Of a DNA stretch of 64,000 nucleotides, positions 35,371 to 45,400 are shown piece by piece. The position numbers were made by a program, and so were the translations under genes. Below the pieces are notes generated by a model, which was given only the letters and a program-made list of their open reading frames with translations, made no database searches and was not told the origin of the DNA. Every line of letters starts with the position of its first letter. Within the stretch, counting starts at the first letter, position 1. The stretch is from Rhinopithecus roxellana (lineage: Eukaryota > Chordata > Mammalia > Primates > Cercopithecidae): the NCBI RefSeq assembly GCF_007565055.1, contig NC_044558.1:124856235-124920234 (forward strand), in the 5' to 3' direction.

Positions 35371-36642
35371 CCCCTTCTCCGTGTCTACCTTTCTCTTTAA
35401 ACTTACCTCCTTCGCTGTGGGCAACCTTCCACCCTCCATTCCCCCTTCTTGCTTAGCCTGTGTTCTCAAGAACTTAAAACCTCTTCAACTCACACCTGAC
35501 CTAAAACGTAAATGCCTTTGTTTCTTCTGCAACACCACGAAGCCCCAGTACAAGCTGGACAGTGGTTCTAAGTGGCCAGGAAATGGCACTTTTGATTTCT
35601 GTATCTTACAAGACCTTGATGACTTTTGTCGAAAAATGGGCAAATGGTCTGAGGTGCCTGATGTCCAGGCATTCTTTACTACACATTGATCCCTCTCTTG
35701 TCTCTGCCCCCAATGCAGCTCATCCAAATCTTTCTTCTTTCCCTCCTGGTTGAATCCTTTGAATCCTGCTTTTCTACAGACCCATCTGACCTCTCCCCTC
35801 CTCCCCAGGCTGCTCTTTGCCAGGCTAACCCAGGTCCCAATTTTTCCCCAGTCTCAGCTCCCCCACCCTATAATCCTTCTATCACCTCCCCTCCTCACAC
35901 CCCGTCCGGCTTACAGTTTCATTCCGTGACTAGCTCTCCCCTACTTGCCCAACAATTTCCTCTTAAAGAGGTGGCTGCAGCTGAAGGCATAGTCAAGGTT
36001 AATGCTCCCTTTCTTTATCTGACTTCTCCCTAAGTTAGCATTTAGGCTCTTTTTCACCAAATATACAAACCCAGCCCAGTTCCTGGCCCATTTGGCAACA
36101 ATCCTTAGGTGCTTTACTGCCCTAGACCCAGAGGGGCCAGAAGGCTGTCTTATTCTCAACATCCATTTTATCACCCAATCTGCTCCCGACATTAGAAAAA
36201 GCTCCAAAAATTAGATTCTGGCCCTCAAACCCCACAACAAGATTTAATTAACTTCGCCTTCAAGGTGTACAATAATAGAGAAGAAGAAACCAAGGGGCAA
36301 CGTTTTTCTGAGTTGCAATTACTTGCCTCCCCTGTGGGAGAAACCCCAGCCACATCTCCAGCACACGAGAACTTCAAAATGCCTAAACCGCAGTGGCCAG
36401 GCATTCCTCCAGGACCTCCTCCCCCAGAATCTTGCTTCAAGTGCCAGAAATCTGGCCACTGGGCCAAGGAATGCCCGCAGCCTGGGATTCCTCCTAAGCC
36501 ATGTCCCAACTGTGCGGGACCTCACTGGAAATCAGACGATCCAACTCGCCCAGCAGCCACTCGCAGAGCCCCTGGAACTCTGGCCCAAGGCTCTCTTACT
36601 GACTCCTTCCCAGATCTTCTCGGCTTAGTGGCTGAAGACTGA
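35371..36642 (+). pseudogene. ERV-H gag remnant (matrix to nucleocapsid)
   Basis: Gag builds the retroviral core. Here it is spread over at least three frames with stops. The matrix-like N-terminal part lies in 35480-35689 ('LKPLQLTPDLKRKCLCFF'), a proline-rich part in 35686-36033, capsid remnants about 36040-36260, and nucleocapsid in 36265-36642. The first zinc knuckle is intact in spacing, C-X2-C-X4-H-X4-C (36433-36474). The second (36502-36540) has C-X2-C-X3-H and ends in Asp where the last Cys is expected. Frame ends: TGA after 35687, TAA at about 36031, TGA at 36640. Not functional. Confidence 0.88.
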
Positions 36643-36824
36643 CTCAGCCAATCGCCTCGGAAGCCTCCTGGACCATTACAGACACTTTGCGTAACTCTTA
36701 CAGTGGAAGGTAAGTCTGTCCCCTTCTTAATCAATACAGAGGCTACTCAATCCACATTACCTTCTTTTCGAGTGCCTGTTTCCCTTGCCTCGATAACTGT
36801 TGTGAATATTGATGGCCAGGCTTC

Positions 36825-36829
36825 TAAAC
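36825..36829. repeat. TSD of the nested ERVK-type LTR, left copy
   Basis: 'taaac', repeated at 37239-37243. Removing the LTR and one copy restores a continuous ERV-H alignment ('cttctaaacctcttaaaa'). Confidence 0.9.
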
Positions 36830-37238
36830 TGTTGGGAAAAAGCTGAGTGTTGGGAGGGAAACTGAGGCAGGGCTTGCATAATGTCCTCTGGAATGTGTCT
36901 AGACTTGCTGGCTCCTTGCTTCTAGCCTTCCTAGGCTCCTATTCCCATTATCTCAAGTAGCAGAACATGTTCCATATAAATGCTAAACCATCACAGCTGT
37001 AAATCATGTACTTGATGCAACCTGCCCTTTTGACCTCCACATTCTCACCACCTGTTTCTTTGTTGGATTACCAATAAATAGCATGGGCTCCTAGCGCTCA
37101 GGGCCTTCGCAGACTTCACGATGGCGATGACTCTCTGGTGTCCCACCTTTCTCTCTCAAACTGTCTTTTTCTCAATCATTTGACTCTGCTGGACTTTGTC
37201 ACCCCCATGACATAATGTTGGGTCTGATCACCCCAACA
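36830..37238 (+). mobile_element. Solo ERVK-type LTR (LTR14/LTR22-like) inside ERV-H
   Basis: A 409-bp unit beginning 'tgttgggaaaaagctgag' and ending 'gatcaccccaaca', with the near-perfect short terminal inverted repeat TGTTGGG/CCCAACA of ERVK-class LTRs. A poly(A) signal AATAAA lies near 37073, followed by 'agggccttcgcagac'. Flanked by identical 5-bp TAAAC. It lacks internal sequence, so it is a solo LTR. The class is firm, the exact subfamily name is tentative. Confidence 0.88.
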
Positions 37239-37243
37239 TAAAC
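37239..37243. repeat. TSD of the nested ERVK-type LTR, right copy
   Basis: 'taaac', identical to 36825-36829. Confidence 0.9.
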
Positions 37244-37500
37244 CTCTTAAAACTCCCCAACTCTGGTGCCAACTTGGACAACATTCTTTTACGCACTCCT
37301 TTTTAGTTATCCCCACCTGCCCAGCTCCCTTACTAGGTCTAGACATTTTAACTAAATTATCTGTTTCCCTGATTATTCCTGGGCTACAGCCACACCTCAT
37401 TGCTGCCCTTTTCCCTAGTTCAAAGCCTCCTTCGCATCGTCCCCTTGTGTCTCCCTACCTTAATCCACAAGTATAGGATGCCTCTACTCCCTCCTTGGTG

Positions 37501-38580
37501 ACCGACCATGCACCCCTTACCATCCCATTACAAACCTAATTACCCTTACCCCACTCAACACCAATATCCCATCCCACAACAGGCTTTGAGGGGACTAAAG
37601 CTGGTTATCACTCGCCTGTTACAGCATGGCTTTTTAAAGCCTACAAACTCTCCTTACAACTCTCCTATCCTACCTGTCCAAAAACTGGATAAGTCTTACA
37701 GGCTGGCCCAGGATCTTCACCTTATCAACCAAACTGTCTTGCCTATCCACCCCATGGTGCCAAACCCGTATATTCTCCTATCCTCAATTCCTCCCTCCAC
37801 AACCCATTATTCTGTTCTGGATCTCAGAGATGCTTTCTTTACTATTCCTTTGCACTCTTCATTCCAGCCTCTCTCCACTTTCACTTGGACTGACCCTTAC
37901 ACCCATTAGTCTTAGCAGCTTACCTGGGCTGTACTGCCGCAAGGCTTCAGAGACAGCCCGAATTACTTCAGTCAAGTCCTTTCTCTTTCTGTCATCGGCT
38001 TCTCACCTTACTCAATATTTTGACAACCTTCTACTTTATAGCCCCTCCTATGAATCTTCCCAACAGGACACCCTCGTGCTCCTCCAACATCTGTTCTCAA
38101 AGGATATCATGTATCCCTTTCCAAAGCCCACATTTCTTCCTTATCCATTACCTATCTCAGTAAAATTCTTCATAAAAACACATGTGCTCTCCCTGCTGAT
38201 CGTGTCTGGCTAATCTCCCAAACCCCAGCCCCTTCTACAAAACAACTCCTTTTCTTAGGCATTGTCGGATTTCTGACTCTGGATACCAGGCTTTGCTATC
38301 CTAACCAAACCACTTTACAAGCTCACAAAGGGTAACATAACTGATCCCATAGACCCTAAGTCTTTTCCCCATTCTCCCTTTCGCTCTCTCAAAAAGGTCC
38401 TAGAGACAGTTCCCACATTAGCACTCCCTGACTCGTCCCATCCTTTTTCCTTACACGCAGCTGAAATATAAGGCTGTGCTGCTGGAGTCCTCTGATTTTT
38501 CTTCTCCTCTATCACTCCCACCTACTCTTCTGAAAACCTGCTCTACCAGTCTTTTCCAGCTCAGAGCAAGTAGTGCTTAA
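37501..38580 (+). pseudogene. ERV-H reverse transcriptase and RNase H remnant
   Basis: Gamma-type pol. RT starts in the frame 37508-37909 with the conserved 'GLKLVITRLLQHGFLKP', 'SPYNSPILPVQK' and 'YSVLDLRDAFFTIPL' blocks, the last containing the first catalytic Asp. A frame change and stop near 37909 follow, and the next block is read in 37830-38213. The catalytic Y-X-D-D box reads Tyr-Phe-Asp-Asn (38016-38027), so the second Asp is lost. The thumb/connection (38214-38340) and an RNase H trace (about 38420-38580, 'LPDSSHPFSLHAAE') end in stops. The bulk of RNase H is missing before integrase. Not functional. Confidence 0.88.
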
Positions 38581-39176
38581 ATCATGAAAAATTCATTCTT
38601 CCCACCTCACAAGCTCAGTCCATTCTTTCTTCCCTTCATCACCACTTCCATGTGGGATATAAGCCTCTGGCTTGCCTCCTGCAGACCCTCATCTCCTTCC
38701 CTTCATGAAAATCCATTCTTAAGACCATCACCTGTCAATGCTCTATCTACCATGCCACCAGCCCCTAATGCTTTCTCAGACCGCCTCCTTTTCCTATACA
38801 TCAAGCTCATGGATTTACTCCAATACAAGATTGGCAGATTGACTTTACTCATATGCCCCATGTCTATAAATTTAAGTATCTTCTGGTTTGGATTGAAGCC
38901 TTCACTGGATGGGTTGAGGCCTTTCCCACTAGCTCCGAAAAGGCTAACACAGTCATTTCTTGCCTTCTAACAGATATAACCCCCCAATTTGGCCTCCCCA
39001 CTTCTATTCAATCTGACAATGGTCCATCTTTTATTAGTCAAATCACCCAAGCCATCTCTCAGGCTCTCGGTATTCCGTGGAATCTTCATATACCTTACCG
39101 TCCTCAATCTTCAGGAAAGGTAGAATGGATTAAGGGTCTTTTAAAAACACCTCACCAAGCTCAGCTTCCAACTTAA
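38581..39176 (+). pseudogene. ERV-H integrase remnant
   Basis: Decayed N-terminal zinc-binding part at about 38620-38800, then the catalytic core in one open frame, 38853-39176 (107 codons). The core keeps 'SDNGPSF' with Asp at 39015 and 'SSGKVEW' with Glu at 39123, exactly 35 residues apart as in the D,D(35)E motif. The first acidic position ('WIEAFTGW', Glu at 38895) is Glu where retroviral integrases have Asp. A TAA ends the frame before the C-terminal DNA-binding domain. Confidence 0.87.
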
Positions 39177-39306
39177 AAAGGAAGACTCTGTATATTTTAA
39201 ATGAAGAGTGTTGTTTTTACCTAAATCAACCTGGCCTGGTATATAACAACGTAAAAAAACTCAAGCATAGAGCCCCAAAACTCGCCAACCAAGCAGATAA
39301 TTAAGC

Positions 39307-39311
39307 TGAAC
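39307..39311. repeat. TSD of the nested LTR7, left copy
   Basis: 'tgaac', matching 'cgaac' at 39742-39746 with one transition. Fusing across gives the expected ERV-H text 'gctgaacccccttc'. Confidence 0.75.
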
Positions 39312-39741
39312 TGTCAGGCCTCTGATCCCAAGCTAAGCCATCATATCCCCAGTGACCTGCACGTATACATCCAGATGGCCTGCAGCAACTGAAGATCCAC
39401 AAAAGAAGTGAAAATAGCCTTAACTGATGGCATCCACCATTGTGATTTGTTTCTGCCCCACCCTAACTAATTAGTGTACTTTGTAATCTCCCCCACCCTT
39501 AAGAAGGTACTTTGTAATTCTCCCCACCCTTGAGAATGTACTTTGTGAGATCCACTCCCTGTCCCAAAACATTGCTCTTAACTCCACCGCCTATCCCCAA
39601 ACCTGTAAGAACCAATGATAATCCCACCACCCTTTGCTGACTCTCTTTTCGGACTCAGCCTGCCTGCACCAGGTGAAATAAACAGCCATGTTGCTCACAC
39701 AAAGCCTGTTTGGTGGTCTCTTCACATGGACACAGGAGACA
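39312..39741 (+). mobile_element. Solo LTR7 nested inside the ERV-H provirus
   Basis: A 430-bp LTR starting 'tgtcaggcctctgatccc' and ending 'acaggagaca', with the LTR7 landmarks 'taagccatcatatcccc', 'gtgacctgcacgtatac', two copies of an 'accctta/gagaa' type unit, 'ctttgctgactctcttttcg' and poly(A) signal AATAAA near 39677. It is a different LTR7 variant from the host provirus LTR at 34496 and is flanked by TGAAC/CGAAC, so it is a separate insertion reduced to a solo LTR and not the provirus's own 3' LTR. Confidence 0.88.
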
Positions 39742-40115
39742 CGAACCCCCTTCAGTACTCTCTGATTGGATGTCCTGGCTCCTCCCAATTCTTAGTCCTT
39801 TAATACCTGTTTTTCTCCTTCTCTTATTCGGACCTTGTGTTTTTCATTTAGTTTCTCAATTCATACAAAACTGCATCCAGGCCATCACCAATCATTCTGT
39901 ATGACAAATACTCCTTCTAACAACCCCACAATATCATCCCTTATCCCCAAATCTTTCTTCAGTTTAATCTCTCCAACTCTAGGTTCCCACACCACCCCTA
40001 ATCCCACTTGAAGCAGCCCTGAGGAACATCACCCATTATCTCTCTATACCACCCCCAAAAATTTTTCACTGCCCCTTCATTGCACCACTATTTTGTTTCG
40101 TTTTTCTTATTAATA
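39742..40115 (+). pseudogene. ERV-H env transmembrane remnant and 3' untranslated part
   Basis: Only the tail of env is left. In the frame 39710-39904 a hydrophobic segment ('LPILSPLIPVFLLLLFG') is followed by a short cytoplasmic-like tail ending at TGA near 39904. The surface subunit and most of the transmembrane subunit are absent. The remainder to 40115 is non-coding and leads to the polypurine tract. The membrane-segment frame is partly entered from the nested LTR7, which is accidental. Confidence 0.8.
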
Positions 40116-40129
40116 TAAGAAGACAGGAA
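40116..40129 (+). promoter_or_regulatory. Retroviral polypurine tract
   Basis: 'ataagaagacaggaa' lies directly before the TG that opens the 3' LTR, preceded by a T-rich stretch. This is the plus-strand primer position of the provirus. Confidence 0.8.
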
Positions 40130-40215
40130 TGTCACACCTCTGAGCCCAAGGCTGCACACATGCATCCAGATGGCCTGGAGCAACTGAGAAACCACAGGAG
40201 AGGTGAAAATAGCCA
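40130..40215 (+). mobile_element. ERV-H 3' LTR, first 86 bp only
   Basis: Aligns without gaps to the first 86 bp of the 5' LTR (34496-34581) with 7 mismatches, then stops abruptly after 'gaaaatagcca'. From 40216 the sequence is L1 5' UTR. The remaining 330 bp of this LTR and the right target-site duplication are not present in the window. Confidence 0.9.
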
Positions 40216-41206
40216 ACTACCGAGTCATGCAGATTCTCAATAGCCTCTTAGGTAGAATCTACCTAAGCCTGGGAGTTCTTTGGGGGAGGGGTGACCATCA
40301 CCACAGCTGCATCTGCCTGCTGTCTAAGCCCTCTGAGCTCCTTGGGGAAGGAGCAGCAGCCAACACTCGGACTGCTAGCTTCCTAACACACTAAGCTCCC
40401 AGGGCCGGGGGAAAACAGCTGCCAGAGTGCTTCTTCAGGTCTGACCCTGACCCATCCCTCCTCAGTGGGTGGGGCCTCCTGACAGGAACTCTAACAACTC
40501 CAGCCAAGGGCTCTGGGACAGAACTCTGATCTCTATGGGCCTGAGCCCTCAGGGAGAGGGGTGGCTGCAGTCTCCATGGACAAGCAGACTTAGTCTTTCC
40601 TCCTGCTAGTTCTGAGTAATCCAGGCAGCCCAGATGAGTGGGTTTTCTCCCAACACAGCAAACTGCCTCCACCAAGGGACAGCCAAAGTGCTTCGTTAAA
40701 TGGGTCCTGCTCCCTGTGCCACTTAACTGGGTGAGAGCCTCCAACAGGGGTTGTCAGACACCTATACAGTAGCATTCCTACTGACATTAGGTTAGTGACC
40801 CTCGAGGTCAGACATCCCAGAGAAAGGAACAGGCACCCATCTTTGCTGTTCTCCAGACTCTTCAAGTGACATCTCCAGGCATGGGAGTGAACTCCCAGCA
40901 AACCTCAGGATCCCTACAGAAGAGGGACCTGACTATTGAAAGAAAAACAAACAAAACGAAAGCAACAACAGCAGCATCAACAAAAGAAATCCCCACAAAA
41001 CCTTCCAAGGGTCAGCAGCCTCAAAGACCGAAACTAGACGAACTCATGATGATGAGAAAGAATTGATGAAAAAATGCTGAAAACTCAAAAGGTCAGAGTG
41101 TTTCTTCTCCTCCTACTGATCATAATGGCTCTCCAGCAAGGGCACAGAACTGGACGGAGGTGAGATGGATGAATTGACAGAAGTAGGTTTCAGAAAGCGA
41201 GTACTA
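40216..41206 (+). mobile_element. LINE-1 (L1P-type) 5' UTR plus start of ORF1, no 3' end
   Basis: G+C-rich sense L1 5' UTR of an older L1P type: 'ccatcaccacagctgcatct', 'ctgagctccttggggaagga', 'ggtcagcagcctcaaagacc', then the first ORF1 codons near 41030-41200 ('gctgaaaactcaaaaggtca', 'gatggatgaattgacagaag'). Everything beyond the ORF1 N-terminus, including ORF2 and a poly(A) tail, is missing. L1 insertions normally lose 5' sequence, not 3', so a deletion after insertion is the simplest account. Open frames on both strands here (94-117 codons) are not genes. Confidence 0.8.
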
Positions 41207-42410
41207 ACAATATATCTCTTGAACGTATTCTTTCTAATAATATCTAACTGAAATTTTGTGTTCTTCCATCAACATATCACCAACCTCTCTCCCCAATAAT
41301 CCCATGCCCTGGTAACAACTATTCTACCATCTAATTCTTTGAGATCAACTTTTTTAGATTCAAAATATGAGTAATATCATGTGGTATTTATCTTTCAGTG
41401 CCTGGCTCATTTCACTTAACATAGTGTCCTCCAGTCTTATCCAAATTCCTGTGAATGACAGTATCTCATTCTTTTCTATGCCTGAATAGTCTTCCATTAC
41501 ATACATATCACATTTTCTGTATCCATTTATCTGTTGATGGACACTGAAGTTCTTTTCATATCTTGGCTAATGTGAATAATAGCACTGCAATAAACGGGCA
41601 TGAAGGTATCTCTTCAACATCCTCATTTCTTTTACCTCAAATTTATACTAAGTAGTAGGATTACTGAACCACATGGTAGTGCTATTTATATTTTTTTGAG
41701 GAACCTTGATACTGTTTCCCATAATGCCTGTACTAATTTATATTTCTACCAACAGTTTGTGAGGGTTCCATTTTTTTCATATCCTTACCAATTATTGTTT
41801 TTGTTTATTTGATTATAGCTATTCTGACAGGTGCCAGGTGATATCCAATTGTGGTTTTAATTTTCATTGGCTGGATGATCAGTGATGTTACACATTTTTT
41901 ATATATTTGTCTGTCATTTGCATGTCTTCTTTGGACAAATGTCTATTCAGGTCATTTGCCCATGTTTAAGTTGGGTTATTTATTGTCTTGCTGTTAAGTT
42001 GTTTATATTTTATATATATTTTGGATATTAACTACTTATTAGATATATAGTTTGCAAGTGTATTCTTATATTATGTAGGTTTTCTCTTTACTCTGTTGAT
42101 TGTTTCCTTTGATGTGTAGAAGCTTTTTAGCTTGATGAAATACCATTTGTCTATTTTTGTTTTTGTATCCTGTGCTTTTGAAGTCATATGCAAGAAGTTA
42201 TTGCCCAGACCAATGTTATAGAGCTTTTCCCCTATGTTTTCTTCTAGTAGTTTTATAGTTTTGGGTCTTATGTTTAACTTTTTAATCAATTTTGAGGGAA
42301 ATTCTGTATATAGTGTGAGATAAGAATCCAGTTTTATTCTTCTGCATGTGGATATTCAGTTGTCTCAAGATTATCCTGTCTTCATTGTGTGTTTTGAGCA
42401 TAAAGTCTAA
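41207..42410 (-). mobile_element. L1MA-type LINE, 3' UTR and ORF2 C-terminal part, antisense
   Basis: Continues the element at 34362-34495: on the plus strand 'atctcttgaacgtattcttt', 'taactgaaattttgtgttct', 'cctggtaacaactattctac' and 'cattcttttctatgcctgaa' are the complement of the next part of the same 3' UTR. It is followed by the complement of the ORF2 C-terminus, with recognisable minus-strand pieces 'KLNIRPKTIKLLEEN' (42289-42245) and 'KTGFLSHTIYRISLKI' (about 42350-42290). About 65-100 bp of 3' UTR expected between the two parts is missing. 5'-truncated in ORF2 near 42410. Confidence 0.8.
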
Positions 42411-42422
42411 ACTCAACAAAAA

Positions 42423-45400
42423 CTCTGGCTGAGAAATTGAATGATATTCAGCAAGAGGATATAACGATTGTAAATATATATGCACCTAACAATAGGTACC
42501 CGGATATATAAAGCAAATGTTATTAAATCTAAAGGGAGAGATAGATCCTAGTACAACAATTGGTGTCTTCAGTACTCTCTCAGCACTGGACAGACTGTAT
42601 AGACAGAAAATCAGTAAACATTTTATTTAAACTTCAACACATATCAATTTAACCTAACAGACATTTACAGAACATTTCATCCAACAAATGCACAACACAC
42701 AATCTTTTTTTTCAGGACATGGAATATTATTTGGAACAGACCATATGTTAGGGCACAAAACAAATCATAAAAAATATTTGTAAAAATGTAAATCATATAC
42801 AATATATTTTCTGACCACAATAGAATAAAACTAAAAGTCAATAACAAATGAAGTTTTGGAAACTGTATAAGTACATACAAATTAAGCAAAATGATCACAA
42901 ATGACCAATATATTAATGATGAAATTAAGTAGGAAATTTAAAAGAATTCTTGAAACAAGAATAAAAACAGAACATAGCAAAACTTATGCAATTAAAGCAA
43001 TACTAAGCAAAGTTTATATAAAAACACACATATCAAAAAATATAAATTTTTAAATTAAAAACCTAACAATATACCACATGCAACTAGAAAAGCAAGAGCA
43101 AACCAAACCCAAAATTAGTAGAAGAAAATAAATAATAAAGAACAGAGCAAAAAGAAACAGAACAGCTACAAAAAAACCCCCACAAAAAATCAGCCAAACA
43201 AATAATTGCTTTTTGAAAAGACAAACAAAATCTGCAAACTATTAGCTAAACTAAGTAAGATTTAAAAAAAGAGATGACTCAGATCAATAAAATTAGAAAC
43301 AAAAAAGGAGACATTACAACTGATACCACAGAAAGAGAAGGGATCATTAGATACCTTTATGAACCACTGTACATCAACAAATTGAACACATCTAGAGCAA
43401 ACAGATAAAATCCTAGACACATACAAGCAAGATCAAACCAGGAAGAAGTAACAAAAATGAATGGACCATAACCAGTGACAAGACTGAATCAATTAATAAA
43501 GAAGTCTTGTAACGAACAAGAGCCCACAATTAGATGGCATTACTCTGAATTCTAACAAAATTATAAAGAAGAACTAACACCAATTATTTTAAAATACTTC
43601 AAAATAATAAAGGGGAGGGAATTCTTTCATATTCATTCTATAAGGCCAGCATTACTCAGGTTCTAAAACCAGACAAGGACACAACAAAATAAAAAAGCTA
43701 TAGATCAGCATCCCTGATGAACATAAATGCAAAAACCTTCAACTACATATTAGCAAACTGAACCCAACAGCACATTAGCAAATTACACACCATGACAAAG
43801 TGAGATTTATCCCAGGATGTAAGGATGGTTCAATATACACAAATCAGCAAATGTGATAAAACACATCAACAGAATGGAAAACATATTGTCATCTTAATAG
43901 ATGCAGAAAAAACACTTGATAAAAATCCAACATGACTTTATGATAATAATACTATACAAATTAGTTATAGAAGGAATGTGCCTCAATACAATAAAAGTCA
44001 TATATGAAAAACATACAAATACAGTCATACTGAACAGAGAAAAGTTGAAAGCTTTTCTTCTAAGAAAAAGAAAAAAGACAAGGATGACCACTTTCACTAC
44101 TCATATTCAACATAATATTGGAAATTCTAGCCAGAGCAATTAGGAAAGAGAAAGAAATGTAGAGCATCTAAATTGTAAAAGACAAAGACAATTTGTCACT
44201 GTTTTGCAGACAACAGGAACTTATGTATAAAAACTGCTAAAGACTACCCAAAAATCTCTGTTAGAACTGATAAATAAATGTAGTAAAGTTGTGGGATATA
44301 AAATCAACATACAAAAATTAGTGGCATTTCTACACACAAGTATTGGGTATCTAAAAAAGAAATCAACAAGGCAATTCCCTTTTCAGTAGCTAGAAAAAAA
44401 AAAAAAAACACCTAGAAATAAGTTTAATGGAGATGAAAAACCCTACGTTGAAAATTACAAAACACTGATGAAAAAAAATGGAAGAGGACACACAAAAAAT
44501 GAAAGACATCTGATGTTCATGAATTGGAAGAATTAATATTGTTAAAATGACCATACTACCCAAAGTAGTCTACAAATTCAATGTACTATCAATCAAATTA
44601 CCAATGCCATTCTTCACGGAAATAAAAAAATCCAAAATTTGTATAAAACCATGAAACATCCCAAATAGCTAAAGCAATTCTGAGCATAAAGAACAAAGCT
44701 CCATCATCACAGTATCCAACTTCAAAATATATGACAATGCTATAGCAATCAAAACAGCATGGCATTCACTGAAAAACAGACACTTAGACAAATGGAACAA
44801 AATTGAGAACCCAGAAATAAATGCACGTTTACAACCAACTGATTTTTGACAAAGGTGAGAAAAACATACATTGGGGAAAGGATTGTGTCTTCGATAAACG
44901 GTGCTGATAAAACTAGATATCCATATGACAAAAAGTAAAATTAAACCTATATTTCTTATCAAATACAAAAATCAATACAAAGTATATTGAATATTTAATA
45001 CCTGAAACTACAAACCTACTCCATGAAAAAAAGTGAAACGCTTAAGGACATTGGTCTGAGAAATTTTTTTTTTTTTGTATAAGATCTCAAAAGCACAGAC
45101 AACAAAAGCCAAAATAAACAGCATTATACCAAACTAAAAAGCTTCTGCACAGCAAAGGAAAAAAAAAAGTTAACAAAGTGAAGAGACACCTGCAGCATTG
45201 GAGAAAATATTTGCAATTTATTAGACACAGGATTATTATTCAGAATATATAAGGAACTCCAACAATTCAACAGCATACATATTTTAAATTGTCCATTATA
45301 AAGTAATTTTAAAATTGACAAACTGAATAGACATTTCTCAAAAGAGTACATGCAAATGATCAATAAGGATATAAAAATACTTACTTTGGCCGGGCGCAGT

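Larger units (their letters stand above)
36643..37500 (+). pseudogene. ERV-H protease region, interrupted by an LTR
   Basis: 'FLINTEATQSTLPSF' at about 36725-36770 is the position of the aspartic protease active site. In it Asn stands where the catalytic Asp of the D-T/S-G-type motif belongs, and the Gly is Glu, a degenerate site. The coding region is then split by the ERVK-type LTR at 36830-37238 and continues at 37244-37500 towards pol. Non-functional. Confidence 0.75.
34496..40215 (+). mobile_element. Endogenous retrovirus H provirus (HERV-H-like), defective
   Basis: Order: 5' LTR, primer binding site, leader with tandem units, decayed gag with zinc knuckles, protease remnant, reverse transcriptase, trace of RNase H, integrase core, remnant of the env transmembrane part, polypurine tract and 86 bp of 3' LTR. 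Most env is absent, as in the common deleted form of this family. Frames are broken throughout. The shared 86 bp of the two LTRs differ at 7 positions (about 92% identity), which speaks for an old integration, though the sample is short. Two later LTR insertions lie inside it (36830-37238, 39312-39741). It sits in the 3' UTR of an antisense L1MA. Confidence 0.93.

Noticed and set aside
39312..39741. The nested LTR7 as the provirus's 3' LTR
   Set aside because: ERV-H internal sequence and a polypurine tract continue beyond it to a second LTR start at 40130, and short duplications flank it.
40391..40901. Overlapping 103-117-codon minus-strand frames
   Set aside because: They are antisense to the L1P 5' UTR fragment, whose GC content lengthens chance frames.
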